Numbered from the stretch's first letter, positions 1-6,233 are shown. The stretch: DNA of 6,276 nt from an uncultured Alphaproteobacteria bacterium (GCA_944391365.1 CALXTH010000085.1:1-6276); one strand, 5' to 3'. The notes: generated from the letters alone by a model not told the origin. Numbers and translations: made by a program.

Positions 1-494
1 GTGCAGCTGTAGCCCTCCTGTTCACAACGGTTTTCATTGTCCAAGCTCCAATCATCCCCGCCGCCGGGAGGCGTTCCACCGGAGCTTTCCGTTCCCGCAC
101 CGCCGTAGATGTTTCCCGAACATTCTCCCGTATCCGAAATAAAGCACACGCTCGCCAAACGGGCGCCGTTTGATCCGGTCACGACCTGAGGAGGCAGGTC
201 GATCCCATCGGTTTGCTGTTGGTTGATTGGGGCAAAGAAAACGCGATGCTTAGATTGTGCCCCTGTCGAGACGTGTGGAGCAGGCAGGGCCGCAGCAAGG
301 TGTGTGTGATGAAATGAGGAACGGCCAAGGTGTGAAGACGCCGCTCCCCTGCAGATAGATGTAGACTCTGCCGCCCTGCCCGTCGTATAACCTCCGGGAT
401 AAAATGACTGATACAATGATGCAAACGAGCCATCCGCGCCCATTAAGGTCAAACATGTCGCGGACAGCAGACATACTGTTCTTATATTCTTCAT
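1..494 (-). CDS. Exported Cys/Gly-rich protein of unknown function (3' end outside the window)
   Basis: An open frame of 164 codons runs from ATG at 494 off the left edge with no stop. The N-terminus is a good Sec signal peptide: MKNIR, then a hydrophobic stretch (residues 6-20), with likely cleavage after SFA (about residue 26). The mature part has an unusual His/Ser/Ala/Arg-rich segment (about 40-85), then a more ordinary segment PPQVVTGSNGARLASVCF (101-118), a Gly/Pro-rich linker (130-147, ending PPGGGDD) and the beginning of a cysteine-bearing motif RCEQEGYSC (156-164), which probably starts a Cys/Gly repeat outside the window. The start is supported by a GAGGTGG ribosome binding site 4 bases upstream and by the promoter at 531-559. 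I recognise no enzyme domain. The general look recalls lineage-specific, cysteine-repeat surface or secreted proteins of gut alphaproteobacteria; that is memory-based inference. The odd middle segment could reflect a pair of compensating frameshifts, but both ends sit in the same frame. Confidence 0.7.
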   Translation of the reverse strand, partial: MKNIRTVCLLSATCLTLMGADGSFASLYQSFYPGGYTTGRAAESTSICRGAASSHLGRSSFHHTHLAAALPAPHVSTGAQSKHRVFFAPINQQQTDGIDLPPQVVTGSNGARLASVCFISDTGECSGNIYGGAGTESSGGTPPGGGDDWSLDNENRCEQEGYSC

Positions 495-530
495 AATACC
501 ACCTCAATTATACTTATCTCCACGACTCCT

Positions 531-559
531 ATTATACCAAAAAATAAAATTGTTGTAAA
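531..559 (-). promoter_or_regulatory. Sigma-70-type promoter of the exported-protein gene
   Basis: On the minus strand a -35 element TTTACA (559-554) is separated by exactly 17 bp from a perfect -10 TATAAT (536-531). The predicted start is near 524, giving a leader of about 30 nt before the ATG at 494. A GANTC sequence (GACTC, 524-528), the recognition site of the alphaproteobacterial methylase CcrM, overlaps the predicted +1; with one site this may be chance. Confidence 0.8.
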
Positions 560-620
560 TAATAAATTTTTCCAAGAGACGGGAATATGGAAAAAATCAA
601 ATGAAATATTAGAAATTTTA

Positions 621-650
621 CATAAAAGAAAAGCCTCCGGGCAGAGGCTT
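621..650 (-). terminator. Rho-independent terminator of the nrdD-nrdG operon
   Basis: A perfect 7-bp stem AAGCCTC/GAGGCTT (631-637 with 644-650) closes a 6-base loop. Reading leftwards, the stem is followed by the T-rich tract TTCTTTTATG (630-621). It lies 9 bases beyond the nrdG stop codon, so it ends the operon. The rightward reading has no T tract after the stem, so it is unidirectional. Confidence 0.85.
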
Positions 651-659
651 GAAAAAAAA

Positions 660-1361
660 TTACTGACGGGTATCGAAAACTGAAAATGTATGTTTGAGGT
701 CGGTCAGAAGTTGGTTGTCGATAAAAAATTTGTCGGTGTCAGCATCGGTTGTGGTTTTGTCTTCGGGAATCGGGCGGTATTTTTGCAGATAATATTCCCT
801 AACGCCCAAGGCAGAAAGTTCCCGGGCGATGCTTCTTATATCATCAACAGACAGAAGGCGCGGGTCACAGGTGGTGCGGCATTCAAAATTTTTGCCGGAG
901 CTGACTAAAATTTTCAGGCTTTCCATGACATTCTCAAAATGTTTTTGTCCGACTGCAGCGTTATAACGCTCCGCTGACAGCGGGGTTTTGATATCGAATC
1001 CGACCCAGTCAACCAACGGCAAAACCTTTTTAAACAAATCAGGACGGAAGCCGCCGGTGTGCAGACCGATTTTATACCCCATTGCTCTGACCTCGTTTAC
1101 AGCATCAATCAGTGCCTCCTGTACCAGCGGTTCGCCGCCGCTGAAAACAACCGCGTCCAACTTGCCCCGGCGTTCTTCCAGAAAAATTTTGAATTTTTCC
1201 CAGTCAAAGTTTGTTTCCTGACCAATTTTCTGCAAATCTCTGTTATGACAAAACGGACAACGCCACGGGCAACCCTGCATGAAGACAACGGCGGCCAGCT
1301 GTCCCGGATAATCAACCATGCTGAACGTCTCGACTCCGCCAATCAGTATTTTTTTAGACAT
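660..1361 (-). CDS. nrdG: Anaerobic ribonucleoside-triphosphate reductase activating protein (radical SAM activase)
   Basis: This 233-residue cytosolic radical-SAM enzyme cleaves S-adenosylmethionine with a [4Fe-4S] cluster and generates the glycyl radical of class III ribonucleotide reductase. The cluster motif is C-PWR-C-PF-C (C31, C35, C38), preceded by FSMVDYPG (13-20), typical of this family. The SAM-contacting GGE motif is in VVFSGGEPL (71-79), and HTGG (101-104) and FDIKTP (122-127) follow the radical-SAM half-barrel pattern. The length fits the longer NrdG2-type activases rather than the roughly 154-residue E. coli NrdG. Two further cysteines (C161, C165) could be structural. ATG at 1361 is supported by GGAGG 6 bases upstream. 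It is the last gene of the operon, 73 bp after the glycyl-radical subunit gene. The context makes the partner clear: its substrate glycine is on the 66-residue protein, not on the large chain. Confidence 0.95.
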   Translation of the reverse strand: MSKKILIGGVETFSMVDYPGQLAAVVFMQGCPWRCPFCHNRDLQKIGQETNFDWEKFKIFLEERRGKLDAVVFSGGEPLVQEALIDAVNEVRAMGYKIGLHTGGFRPDLFKKVLPLVDWVGFDIKTPLSAERYNAAVGQKHFENVMESLKILVSSGKNFECRTTCDPRLLSVDDIRSIARELSALGVREYYLQKYRPIPEDKTTTDADTDKFFIDNQLLTDLKHTFSVFDTRQ

Positions 1362-1380
1362 CCACTTCCTCCGAAAATGA

Positions 1381-1411
1381 TGCCGGATTGCATAACCTAC
1401 ACAATCCGGCA
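1381..1411 (-). promoter_or_regulatory. Strong intercistronic hairpin upstream of nrdG
   Basis: Perfect 10-bp arms TGCCGGATTG (1381-1390) and CAATCCGGCA (1402-1411) enclose an 11-base loop. It sits in the 73-bp gap between the glycyl-radical gene and nrdG, 8 bases before the nrdG GGAGG. In transcript sense it is followed only by TCATTTTCGG, a weak T run. It is probably a partial terminator or an RNA-stability/processing element that keeps NrdG below NrdD; an activase is needed in substoichiometric amounts. A dispersed REP-like repeat is the alternative. Confidence 0.7.
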
Positions 1412-1434
1412 GCGTTGGTTTACCCTGTTAAATA

Positions 1435-1635
1435 TTATTCGGCAGCGATGTCATATTTTTCAAGGTTAATAACCGCTTTGCTCTCGCAGAAGCACTGACG
1501 AGCATAAAATTCTGATTTTTTACCAACATTGAATTCAGAAACCGGGCGGAAGTACCCCATTACTCTGGTCCAGACTTCGCAGGGCTGTCTTTCTTCGTCA
1601 CTCAATCTGATATCGTCAAAATTAATGGTTGTCAT
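1435..1635 (-). CDS. nrdD: Stand-alone glycyl-radical subunit of anaerobic ribonucleotide reductase (split NrdD C-terminus)
   Basis: This 66-residue protein corresponds to the last part of a class III ribonucleotide reductase. Residues 17-45 (QPCEVWTRVMGYFRPV... then NVGKKSEFYAR) match the glycyl-radical loop of single-chain NrdD proteins, in which the glycine of RVxGYxRP carries the radical; here that is G27 (codon at 1555-1557). Residues 1-16 are a non-conserved leader and 48-66 a tail with C48 and C50. Its own GGAG lies 8 bases before ATG 1635, and 38 bp separate it from the nrdD stop, so it is independently translated rather than the product of a simple frameshift. The inferred role is to accept the radical from NrdG and dock in the NrdD barrel so that G27 can reach the active-site cysteine. 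A spare-part role like that of YfiD/GrcA for pyruvate formate-lyase is less likely, because the large chain here has no glycyl loop at all. Confidence 0.88.
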   Translation of the reverse strand: MTTINFDDIRLSDEERQPCEVWTRVMGYFRPVSEFNVGKKSEFYARQCFCESKAVINLEKYDIAAE

Positions 1636-1673
1636 TTTTTCTTCTCCAATAAATTATAAAATTAACCTTAAAT

Positions 1674-3728
1674 TTAAGCAACTTCTTTTCTGGAAGATGC
1701 CAGACGCTTGGCTGCCAATTTTTCTTCATCGCAAATTGGGCAGTACTTGTGTTCGCCCGAGATATATCCATGCTTGGGACAAATGGAAAAAGTCGGGGTA
1801 ATGGTGATGTAGGGCAAGCGGTAGTTGGTTAAGACCCGTCTGACCAGATCACGGCAGACTTTGGCTGATGAAATCCGCTGGCCCATATAGAGGTGCAGTA
1901 CTGTACCTCCGGTGTATTTGGTTTGTAATGTTGACTGCAAGTCCAGAGCTTCAAACGGGTCATCCGTATAACCCACCGGAAGCTGAGAGGAGTTCGTATA
2001 ATATGGATTTTCTTTGGTGCCGGCCTGAATGATGTCTTTGAAACGCTTTTTATCTTCGCGGGCAAAGCGGGTTGTAGCGCTTTCAGCCGGAGTGGCTTCA
2101 AGGTTATACATGTGGCCGGTTTCCTCCTGAATTTTGACCATTTTATCACGGATATAATCCAAGAATTTGACGGCGAAGTCCTGCCCCCACTGGTCGGCAA
2201 TGTTGTGCTCGTCATTCGTAAAGTTGCGAATCATCTCGTTGATGCCGTTGACACCGATGGTTGAGAAATGATTGCGCAGTGTCCCGAGATAACGCTTGGT
2301 GAACGGGAACAAGCCGCCGTCAATCAGACGCTGAATAACTTTGCGCTTGATTTCCAGAGAGGTGCGGGCAATGTCCATCAGCTCATCAACACGGGCAAAC
2401 AGACCGGCCTCATTGCCTTTGTACACATAGCCAAGGCGAGCGCAATTGAAGGTCACGACACCGATGGAGCCGGTTTGTTCCGCTGAGCCGAACAGACCAT
2501 TGCCCCGGGCCAGAAGTTCACGCAGGTCAAGCTGCAGACGGCAGCACATGGAACGAATCTGGCCGGGTTTCAGAACCGAGTTAATAAAATTCTGGAAATA
2601 CGGCAGGCCGTATTTTGCGGTCATTTCAAACAAGAGCTCGGTGTTTTCATCTTCCCAGGGGAAATCCGGCGTCATATTATAGGTGGGAATCGGGAAAGTG
2701 AACGGACGGCCTTTGATGTCGCCTTTCATCATTACCGTGATGTAGGCTTTGTTAATCATGTGCATTTCTTCTTTGAGGTCGCCGTAAGTGAAAGGCTGTT
2801 CCTCACCGGCAATCAGCGGATGTTTGTCGCGCAGATCTTCAGGGCAGACCCAGTCGAAAGTAAAGTTGGTGAACGGAGTCTGTGAGCCCCAGCGGGACGG
2901 AATGTTCAGATTATAAATCAGTTCCTGAATGCACTGTTCGACTTCCTTATAAGTCATATTGTCTTTGCGGATATAAGGTGCCAGATAGGTGTCAACAGAA
3001 GAAAATGCCTGAGCTCCCGCCCATTCGTTTTGCAGCGTTCCCATAAAGTTGACCATCTGACCGACGGCAGAAGACAAGTGTTTGGGCGCACCGGCTTCAG
3101 TTTTTCCGGGGACTCCGTTGAAGCCTTCATGCAACAGATTTTTCAATGACCAACCGGCGCAATAAGCGGCCAGCATATCCAAATCATGAATATGAATGTC
3201 GCCATTGCGGTGCGCTTCACCAACATTGGCCGGATAGACATGGCTCAGCCAGTAATTGGCCGTGACCTTTCCGGAAACATTCAAAATCAAACCACCGTTG
3301 GAATAGCCCTGATTGGCATTGGCATTCACACGCCAGTCCAGTTTTTCAAGATATTCATTAATTGAACTTTCAACATCGACGACAACCTTTTTGTCGTTGC
3401 GGGTCCGCTGACGCTGGTCACGATACAAAATATAGGCTTTGGCAGTGGCAAAATAGTTGGCTGAAATCAAAACCTGCTCAACAATATCCTGAATATTTTC
3501 AATTGACGGCAGGCTGTCTGAAAACTTGTGCTCAACAACTTTCAAAACCTGTGCGGTCAGGAGCCAGGCCTCCTGTTCGCCGAACTCATTGGTGGAGTTT
3601 CCGGCTTTGAGAATCGCATTGTAAATCTTGTTGCTGTCAAACGGCGCCAAAGTGCCGTCTCTCTTGGTTACGGTTTCGACTTTTGTCTCCTTCTTTATCG
3701 GTGATACAGAGTAGTTGCTTTCAGACAT
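1674..3728 (-). CDS. nrdD: Anaerobic (class III) ribonucleoside-triphosphate reductase, large chain lacking the glycyl-radical loop
   Basis: This chain makes deoxynucleotides from ribonucleoside triphosphates without oxygen. Numbered from ATG 3728 (684 residues), it has an N-terminal ATP-cone (about 16-106; KRDGTLAPFDSNKI), the class III barrel with HRNGDIHIHDLD (173-184) and YCAGWSL (C190), the radical-cysteine region RSMCCRLQLD (C395/C396), and a C-terminal zinc-finger motif CPKH...CPIC (C650, H653, C663, C666) after TPTFSI. It ends 18 residues after the last zinc-site cysteine, exactly where other NrdD proteins continue into the glycyl-radical loop; that loop is the next gene. A 12-codon extension to TTG at 3764 is open but has no ribosome binding site, whereas AAGGA lies 13 bases (a long spacing) before ATG 3728; a TTG at 3737 is also possible. 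It is the first gene of the operon and has NrdR boxes upstream. Confidence 0.95.
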   Translation of the reverse strand: MSESNYSVSPIKKETKVETVTKRDGTLAPFDSNKIYNAILKAGNSTNEFGEQEAWLLTAQVLKVVEHKFSDSLPSIENIQDIVEQVLISANYFATAKAYILYRDQRQRTRNDKKVVVDVESSINEYLEKLDWRVNANANQGYSNGGLILNVSGKVTANYWLSHVYPANVGEAHRNGDIHIHDLDMLAAYCAGWSLKNLLHEGFNGVPGKTEAGAPKHLSSAVGQMVNFMGTLQNEWAGAQAFSSVDTYLAPYIRKDNMTYKEVEQCIQELIYNLNIPSRWGSQTPFTNFTFDWVCPEDLRDKHPLIAGEEQPFTYGDLKEEMHMINKAYITVMMKGDIKGRPFTFPIPTYNMTPDFPWEDENTELLFEMTAKYGLPYFQNFINSVLKPGQIRSMCCRLQLDLRELLARGNGLFGSAEQTGSIGVVTFNCARLGYVYKGNEAGLFARVDELMDIARTSLEIKRKVIQRLIDGGLFPFTKRYLGTLRNHFSTIGVNGINEMIRNFTNDEHNIADQWGQDFAVKFLDYIRDKMVKIQEETGHMYNLEATPAESATTRFAREDKKRFKDIIQAGTKENPYYTNSSQLPVGYTDDPFEALDLQSTLQTKYTGGTVLHLYMGQRISSAKVCRDLVRRVLTNYRLPYITITPTFSICPKHGYISGEHKYCPICDEEKLAAKRLASSRKEVA

Positions 3729-3772
3729 CTCAAACAAACTTTCCTTAAATCTTTGTAGTTTCAATTAATTTG

Positions 3773-3795
3773 GTTATCTTTATCAAAACTGATAA
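3773..3795 (-). promoter_or_regulatory. FNR-like site and overlapping inverted repeat before nrdD
   Basis: Two overlapping symmetries lie 45-67 bp before the nrdD ATG. One is TTATCA-AAAC-TGATAA (3780-3795), a perfect inverted repeat. The other, on the minus strand, is TTGAT-AAAG-ATAAC (3786-3773), matching 8 of 10 fixed positions of the FNR consensus TTGAT-N4-ATCAA. An FNR/CRP-family regulator at an anaerobic reductase operon would make sense, but the second half-site is imperfect and the position relative to the transcription start is unknown. Confidence 0.3.
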
Positions 3796-3800
3796 TATCT

Positions 3801-3847
3801 ATACCATATATAGTATTAAACAAAAGTAAACATTCTATATATTGTAT
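3801..3847 (-). promoter_or_regulatory. Tandem NrdR boxes in the nrdD promoter region
   Basis: Two 16-bp near-palindromes fit the NrdR consensus acaCwAtATaTwGtgt: ATACCATATATAGTAT (3801-3816) and ATTCTATATATTGTAT (3832-3847). Both keep the C at position 4, the ATAT core and the G at position 13. Start-to-start distance is 31 bp (15 bp between boxes), about three helical turns, which is the arrangement known for NrdR-controlled ribonucleotide reductase operons. NrdR is the ATP/dATP-sensing repressor of such genes. The boxes lie 73-119 bp before the nrdD ATG in an AT-rich stretch that must include the core promoter; a possible -10 is TATTAT on the minus strand just downstream (about 3793-3798), with no convincing -35. 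Confidence 0.8.
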
Positions 3848-3874
3848 GCACAGTTTTTTTCCTTTTTGAAAAAG

Positions 3875-3904
3875 CGGCTTGAAAACCTGCTTTTATAAAA
3901 GCCG
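3875..3904. repeat. Small inverted repeats in the nrdD upstream region
   Basis: CGGCTT (3875-3880) pairs with AAGCCG (3899-3904), and within this lies a perfect 14-bp palindrome GCTTTTATAAAAGC (3889-3902). The two foldings are mutually exclusive. No T run or gene end is positioned for a terminator. This could be a protein-binding site; no regulator is suggested by the sequence. Confidence 0.35.
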
Positions 3905-3956
3905 AAAATATCATTAAGAACAACTGTTGAATCAATAATTTTAAACTTGACTCCCG

Positions 3957-4097
3957 TATCCCTTTATAAAACTTGAAAAAAATATTTTTTTGCTGGTGGA
4001 TAAGATTTTCAAGGATTTTTCCGACGGATTTTTTTATTATTTTATTATTCAGAATCAACATGATAGCTTTATACTATTATCCCCATCTTTTTCCACA
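3957..4097. other. AT-rich region with a cluster of DnaA-box-like 9-mers (candidate origin or DnaA-controlled region)
   Basis: Three 9-mers resemble the DnaA box TTATCCACA: TTATCCACC on the minus strand (4003-3995, 8 of 9), TTATCCCCA (4077-4085, 8 of 9) and TTTTCCACA (4089-4097, an exact match to TTWTNCACA). A weaker GTATGCACA is at 3844-3852, overlapping the second NrdR box. Between the boxes lies a T/A-rich segment (about 4024-4050, TTATTATTTTATTATT) that could serve as an unwinding element. Four GANTC sites fall at 3929, 3949, 4052 and 4157. No gene is supported in 3848-4214. Either a replication origin or a DnaA-responsive region upstream of a ribonucleotide reductase operon is possible; E. 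coli nrdAB is known to be DnaA-regulated. Both flanking genes run leftwards, which neither supports nor excludes an origin. Confidence 0.35.
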
Positions 4098-4204
4098 GGC
4101 TTTCACTTTTCCGGATTTTTTTCAATTCTGGGTTTCTTCCGGCGAAATTGTCAATGGACTCGGGGCTGTATCCGATATTCTACACCATCACCACACTTTT
4201 GTTC

Positions 4205-4240
4205 CGGAGATGAAACAAGCCTCCCGAGCAGGAGGCTTGT
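4205..4240 (-). terminator. Terminator of the TolC-like gene
   Basis: A perfect 10-bp stem ACAAGCCTCC (4215-4224) with GGAGGCTTGT (4231-4240) and a 6-base loop lies 7 bases after the stop codon of the TolC-like gene. In that direction it is followed by TTCATCTCC, a poor T run, so termination may be less efficient than at 621-650. It shares the AAGCCTC/GAGGCTT stem core with that terminator. Confidence 0.75.
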
Positions 4241-4247
4241 ATTATTC

Positions 4248-6233
4248 TCAGAAAGATTTGAGTTCGACGCGGCTTTCTTCCAGATAGGCGTCCGAACAGT
4301 CAGCGCCAGAGCAGGGTTTGAAAACCTCTGCCCGACCGTTTTTGCCGGCACCGCGGACTTCCATTGACGGCGCGTAGTACTCGTTCAGTTTAATCCGGAA
4401 GGTAATGTAACCAACTTTGCCGGTTTCATCAACCACATAGATTTTGACCCGGTGTTCACCGATGTCTGACGGCATGCCGACGCCGCTCAAAGTGTAGGTG
4501 TCTTCATCATAATTCATCCATTTCGGCAACGGACTATCATCAATCAGGCCGGCCTTGGTGGTGATCCGCCCTTTGAGATTCAGTCGGTCAAACACGGACT
4601 GAGGCAAAGTAACGGAGAATCGTTCGCCGACGCGGATTTCTATATCAGGCACAATATCCGGCGAAGTCATATTGACCGGCGGACGTTTTGCGGGAACCGC
4701 CAGCAAATAAGGCCGGTCTTGCGGCATAAATTCGCCTTTGCGCCATTTGGTCAGAGTCTCCCGCAGTGACAAAGCAATCGCCGAGACTTTTTCATTCAGC
4801 ATATAATATGGCAATGCGTCGAGGCCGATGCTGGCATACAAATTGCCCAGAGCGTCCTGAACATCGGCATACGCCAAAAACGCCTTTGCCTCATCATTAA
4901 TGGCGCGGGCGGCTTCAAGTTTGCTTTTTTCGGCATAACTGCCGTTCTGAATGGTTATATCTTCAGCAATGTTTTCCGAGGTATTGGCGATTTCCATACT
5001 GATATCATAGTCCTCAACCGCAGACATATACTGCGCCCAGGCGACATACAGCTGGCTCAAAACGATTGAAGTTGCCCGCTGACGGCGCAGGGTATTCAAA
5101 TCCTTATAATTCGGCTTCTTCAAATCCTCAAAGATGCTGATGGTCACTTCTTTGGCTTTACGCGACCAGAGGTCATTATAATAATGCGGATTTTTCCGGT
5201 AGTTTGTCATTCCGGGGTCACGCAGATCTTTGACCTGAACTTTGAGGTCATTCAGATTCAGGCCGATATCATAGACTTTTAATTCCGGACGATTACTCAG
5301 CGCCAACCATTCCAAATCAGCAAGATTGTTTTTCATTGACGGAATTGAGAAGTTTCCATATTCCGATCCGACCAGGTGATATTCCGTTGAGGGATGGAAC
5401 CCCATAAACGCAGCCAGTTTGACGCCGGAATCTTCCATTTCGCGCTTCAACTCAGCTGCTTTTTTGACCGCATCCATATACTGACGCTTGGTCATCAGCT
5501 CCTCTGTTGACAAAGATTTTCCCTGTGCGGCATATTCTTTGGCGCGTGAGTTGATTTCATCAACCTCGAGGGTCAGGGTTTCCGTCATCTCGTCAATAAT
5601 CGGAATCAGACGCTGAGCTGCCAGAGTTCGCCAATAAAGACTCCGGGTTTCCTGCAAAATATTGTGAATAACCTTGCGGCTTTCCTCAAAAGCAACATTC
5701 GCCTGAAACAGTTTGTCACCGTTTTGCATATATACAGAAGAGATGTCCAGCACATTCCACGCAACTTTCAAATCAGGGTTCAGAGAATCGGAATTGTTGG
5801 TGTTGATGTAGCCGGCCCGGCTCAGAATATCAGGAAACTTGCTGTAAGGCGTGCTGCCGACATCAAACATAATCTGCTGATAAGATGACAGGCGGCGGGA
5901 ATAGTTGTATTTGACCGCCAAAGCCATAGCCATATACATATCAATCGGCTTTTCAATTTTGGTCGGGGTCGAATCGTACATGTTGTGTAAGTCAACATCC
6001 ACGCGGATGGCACTGTCCCAATCCTGATAATAGGCCACGGAACCAGGTTTGTTTTTATTATTTTTAATCACCTTTTTCGGCTTCGTCCGGGTATTGACTT
6101 TGGCCGTATTGACGTCCTTCAGCTGTTCGGTGACGGCTTCAAGTTCCGGCTGGGGCTCAGGCAGCTGCTCGTGATAGGTGCAGGACACAGCAAGCCCGAA
6201 AGCCGCAAGCACGGATAAAAGTTTTTTATTCAT
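4248..6233 (-). CDS. TolC-family outer-membrane efflux lipoprotein with a C-terminal cadherin-like domain
   Basis: This 661-residue protein is probably an outer-membrane factor lipidated at C18: MNKK, a hydrophobic core, then lipobox AVSC. A Pro/Glu/Lys-rich linker (about 22-65) precedes two helical TolC-type repeats, about 95-278 (from PIDMYMAMALAVKYN, with a variant of the LPDLLSRAGY-like motif at 134-142) and about 302-478 (from LADLEWLALSNRPEL). These long, Ala/Glu/Lys-rich helices form the trimeric periplasmic tunnel in the family. Residues about 528-617 (VGERFSVTLP ... YTLSGVGMP ... VDETGKVGYITFRIKL) look like a cadherin-like/He_PIG Ig-type domain, which usual TolC proteins of about 450-500 residues lack. 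The tail has a CSGADC pair (C641, C646). ATG 6233 has AAAGGG 8 bases upstream, in a very AT-rich leader cut by the window end. No membrane-fusion or pump partner is visible, so the transported substrate is unknown. Confidence 0.85.
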   Translation of the reverse strand: MNKKLLSVLAAFGLAVSCTYHEQLPEPQPELEAVTEQLKDVNTAKVNTRTKPKKVIKNNKNKPGSVAYYQDWDSAIRVDVDLHNMYDSTPTKIEKPIDMYMAMALAVKYNYSRRLSSYQQIMFDVGSTPYSKFPDILSRAGYINTNNSDSLNPDLKVAWNVLDISSVYMQNGDKLFQANVAFEESRKVIHNILQETRSLYWRTLAAQRLIPIIDEMTETLTLEVDEINSRAKEYAAQGKSLSTEELMTKRQYMDAVKKAAELKREMEDSGVKLAAFMGFHPSTEYHLVGSEYGNFSIPSMKNNLADLEWLALSNRPELKVYDIGLNLNDLKVQVKDLRDPGMTNYRKNPHYYNDLWSRKAKEVTISIFEDLKKPNYKDLNTLRRQRATSIVLSQLYVAWAQYMSAVEDYDISMEIANTSENIAEDITIQNGSYAEKSKLEAARAINDEAKAFLAYADVQDALGNLYASIGLDALPYYMLNEKVSAIALSLRETLTKWRKGEFMPQDRPYLLAVPAKRPPVNMTSPDIVPDIEIRVGERFSVTLPQSVFDRLNLKGRITTKAGLIDDSPLPKWMNYDEDTYTLSGVGMPSDIGEHRVKIYVVDETGKVGYITFRIKLNEYYAPSMEVRGAGKNGRAEVFKPCSGADCSDAYLEESRVELKSF

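Noticed and set aside
1059..1469. A 136-codon plus-strand open frame
   Set aside because: It is the antisense of nrdG and crosses the intercistronic hairpin; the nrdG reading has clear radical-SAM motifs.
1636..1673. A frameshift or sequencing error splitting a single nrdD
   Set aside because: The downstream gene has its own GGAG at good spacing, a clean ATG and a non-conserved leader. The gap is AT-rich non-coding sequence, and the large chain ends with a plausible charged tail and stop codon.
1662..1677. CtrA-like site (TTAA repeats) between nrdD and the glycyl-radical gene
   Set aside because: The spacing is TTAA-N8-TTAA rather than N7, the stretch is simply AT-rich, and an operon interior is an unlikely place for it.
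3862..3874. CTTTTTGAAAAAG palindrome as a terminator
   Set aside because: It has no loop long enough for a hairpin and no gene ends there; it is probably an A/T-run coincidence.
3816..4061. An 81-codon minus-strand open frame
   Set aside because: It overlaps the NrdR box and the AT-rich region, has low-complexity Lys/Phe/Ile composition from poly-A/T, and resembles no family.
3973..4287. A 104-codon plus-strand open frame and an overlapping 125-codon one (3990-4367)
   Set aside because: They run through the TolC-gene terminator and into that gene antisense, lack a ribosome binding site, and their composition reflects T-rich DNA.
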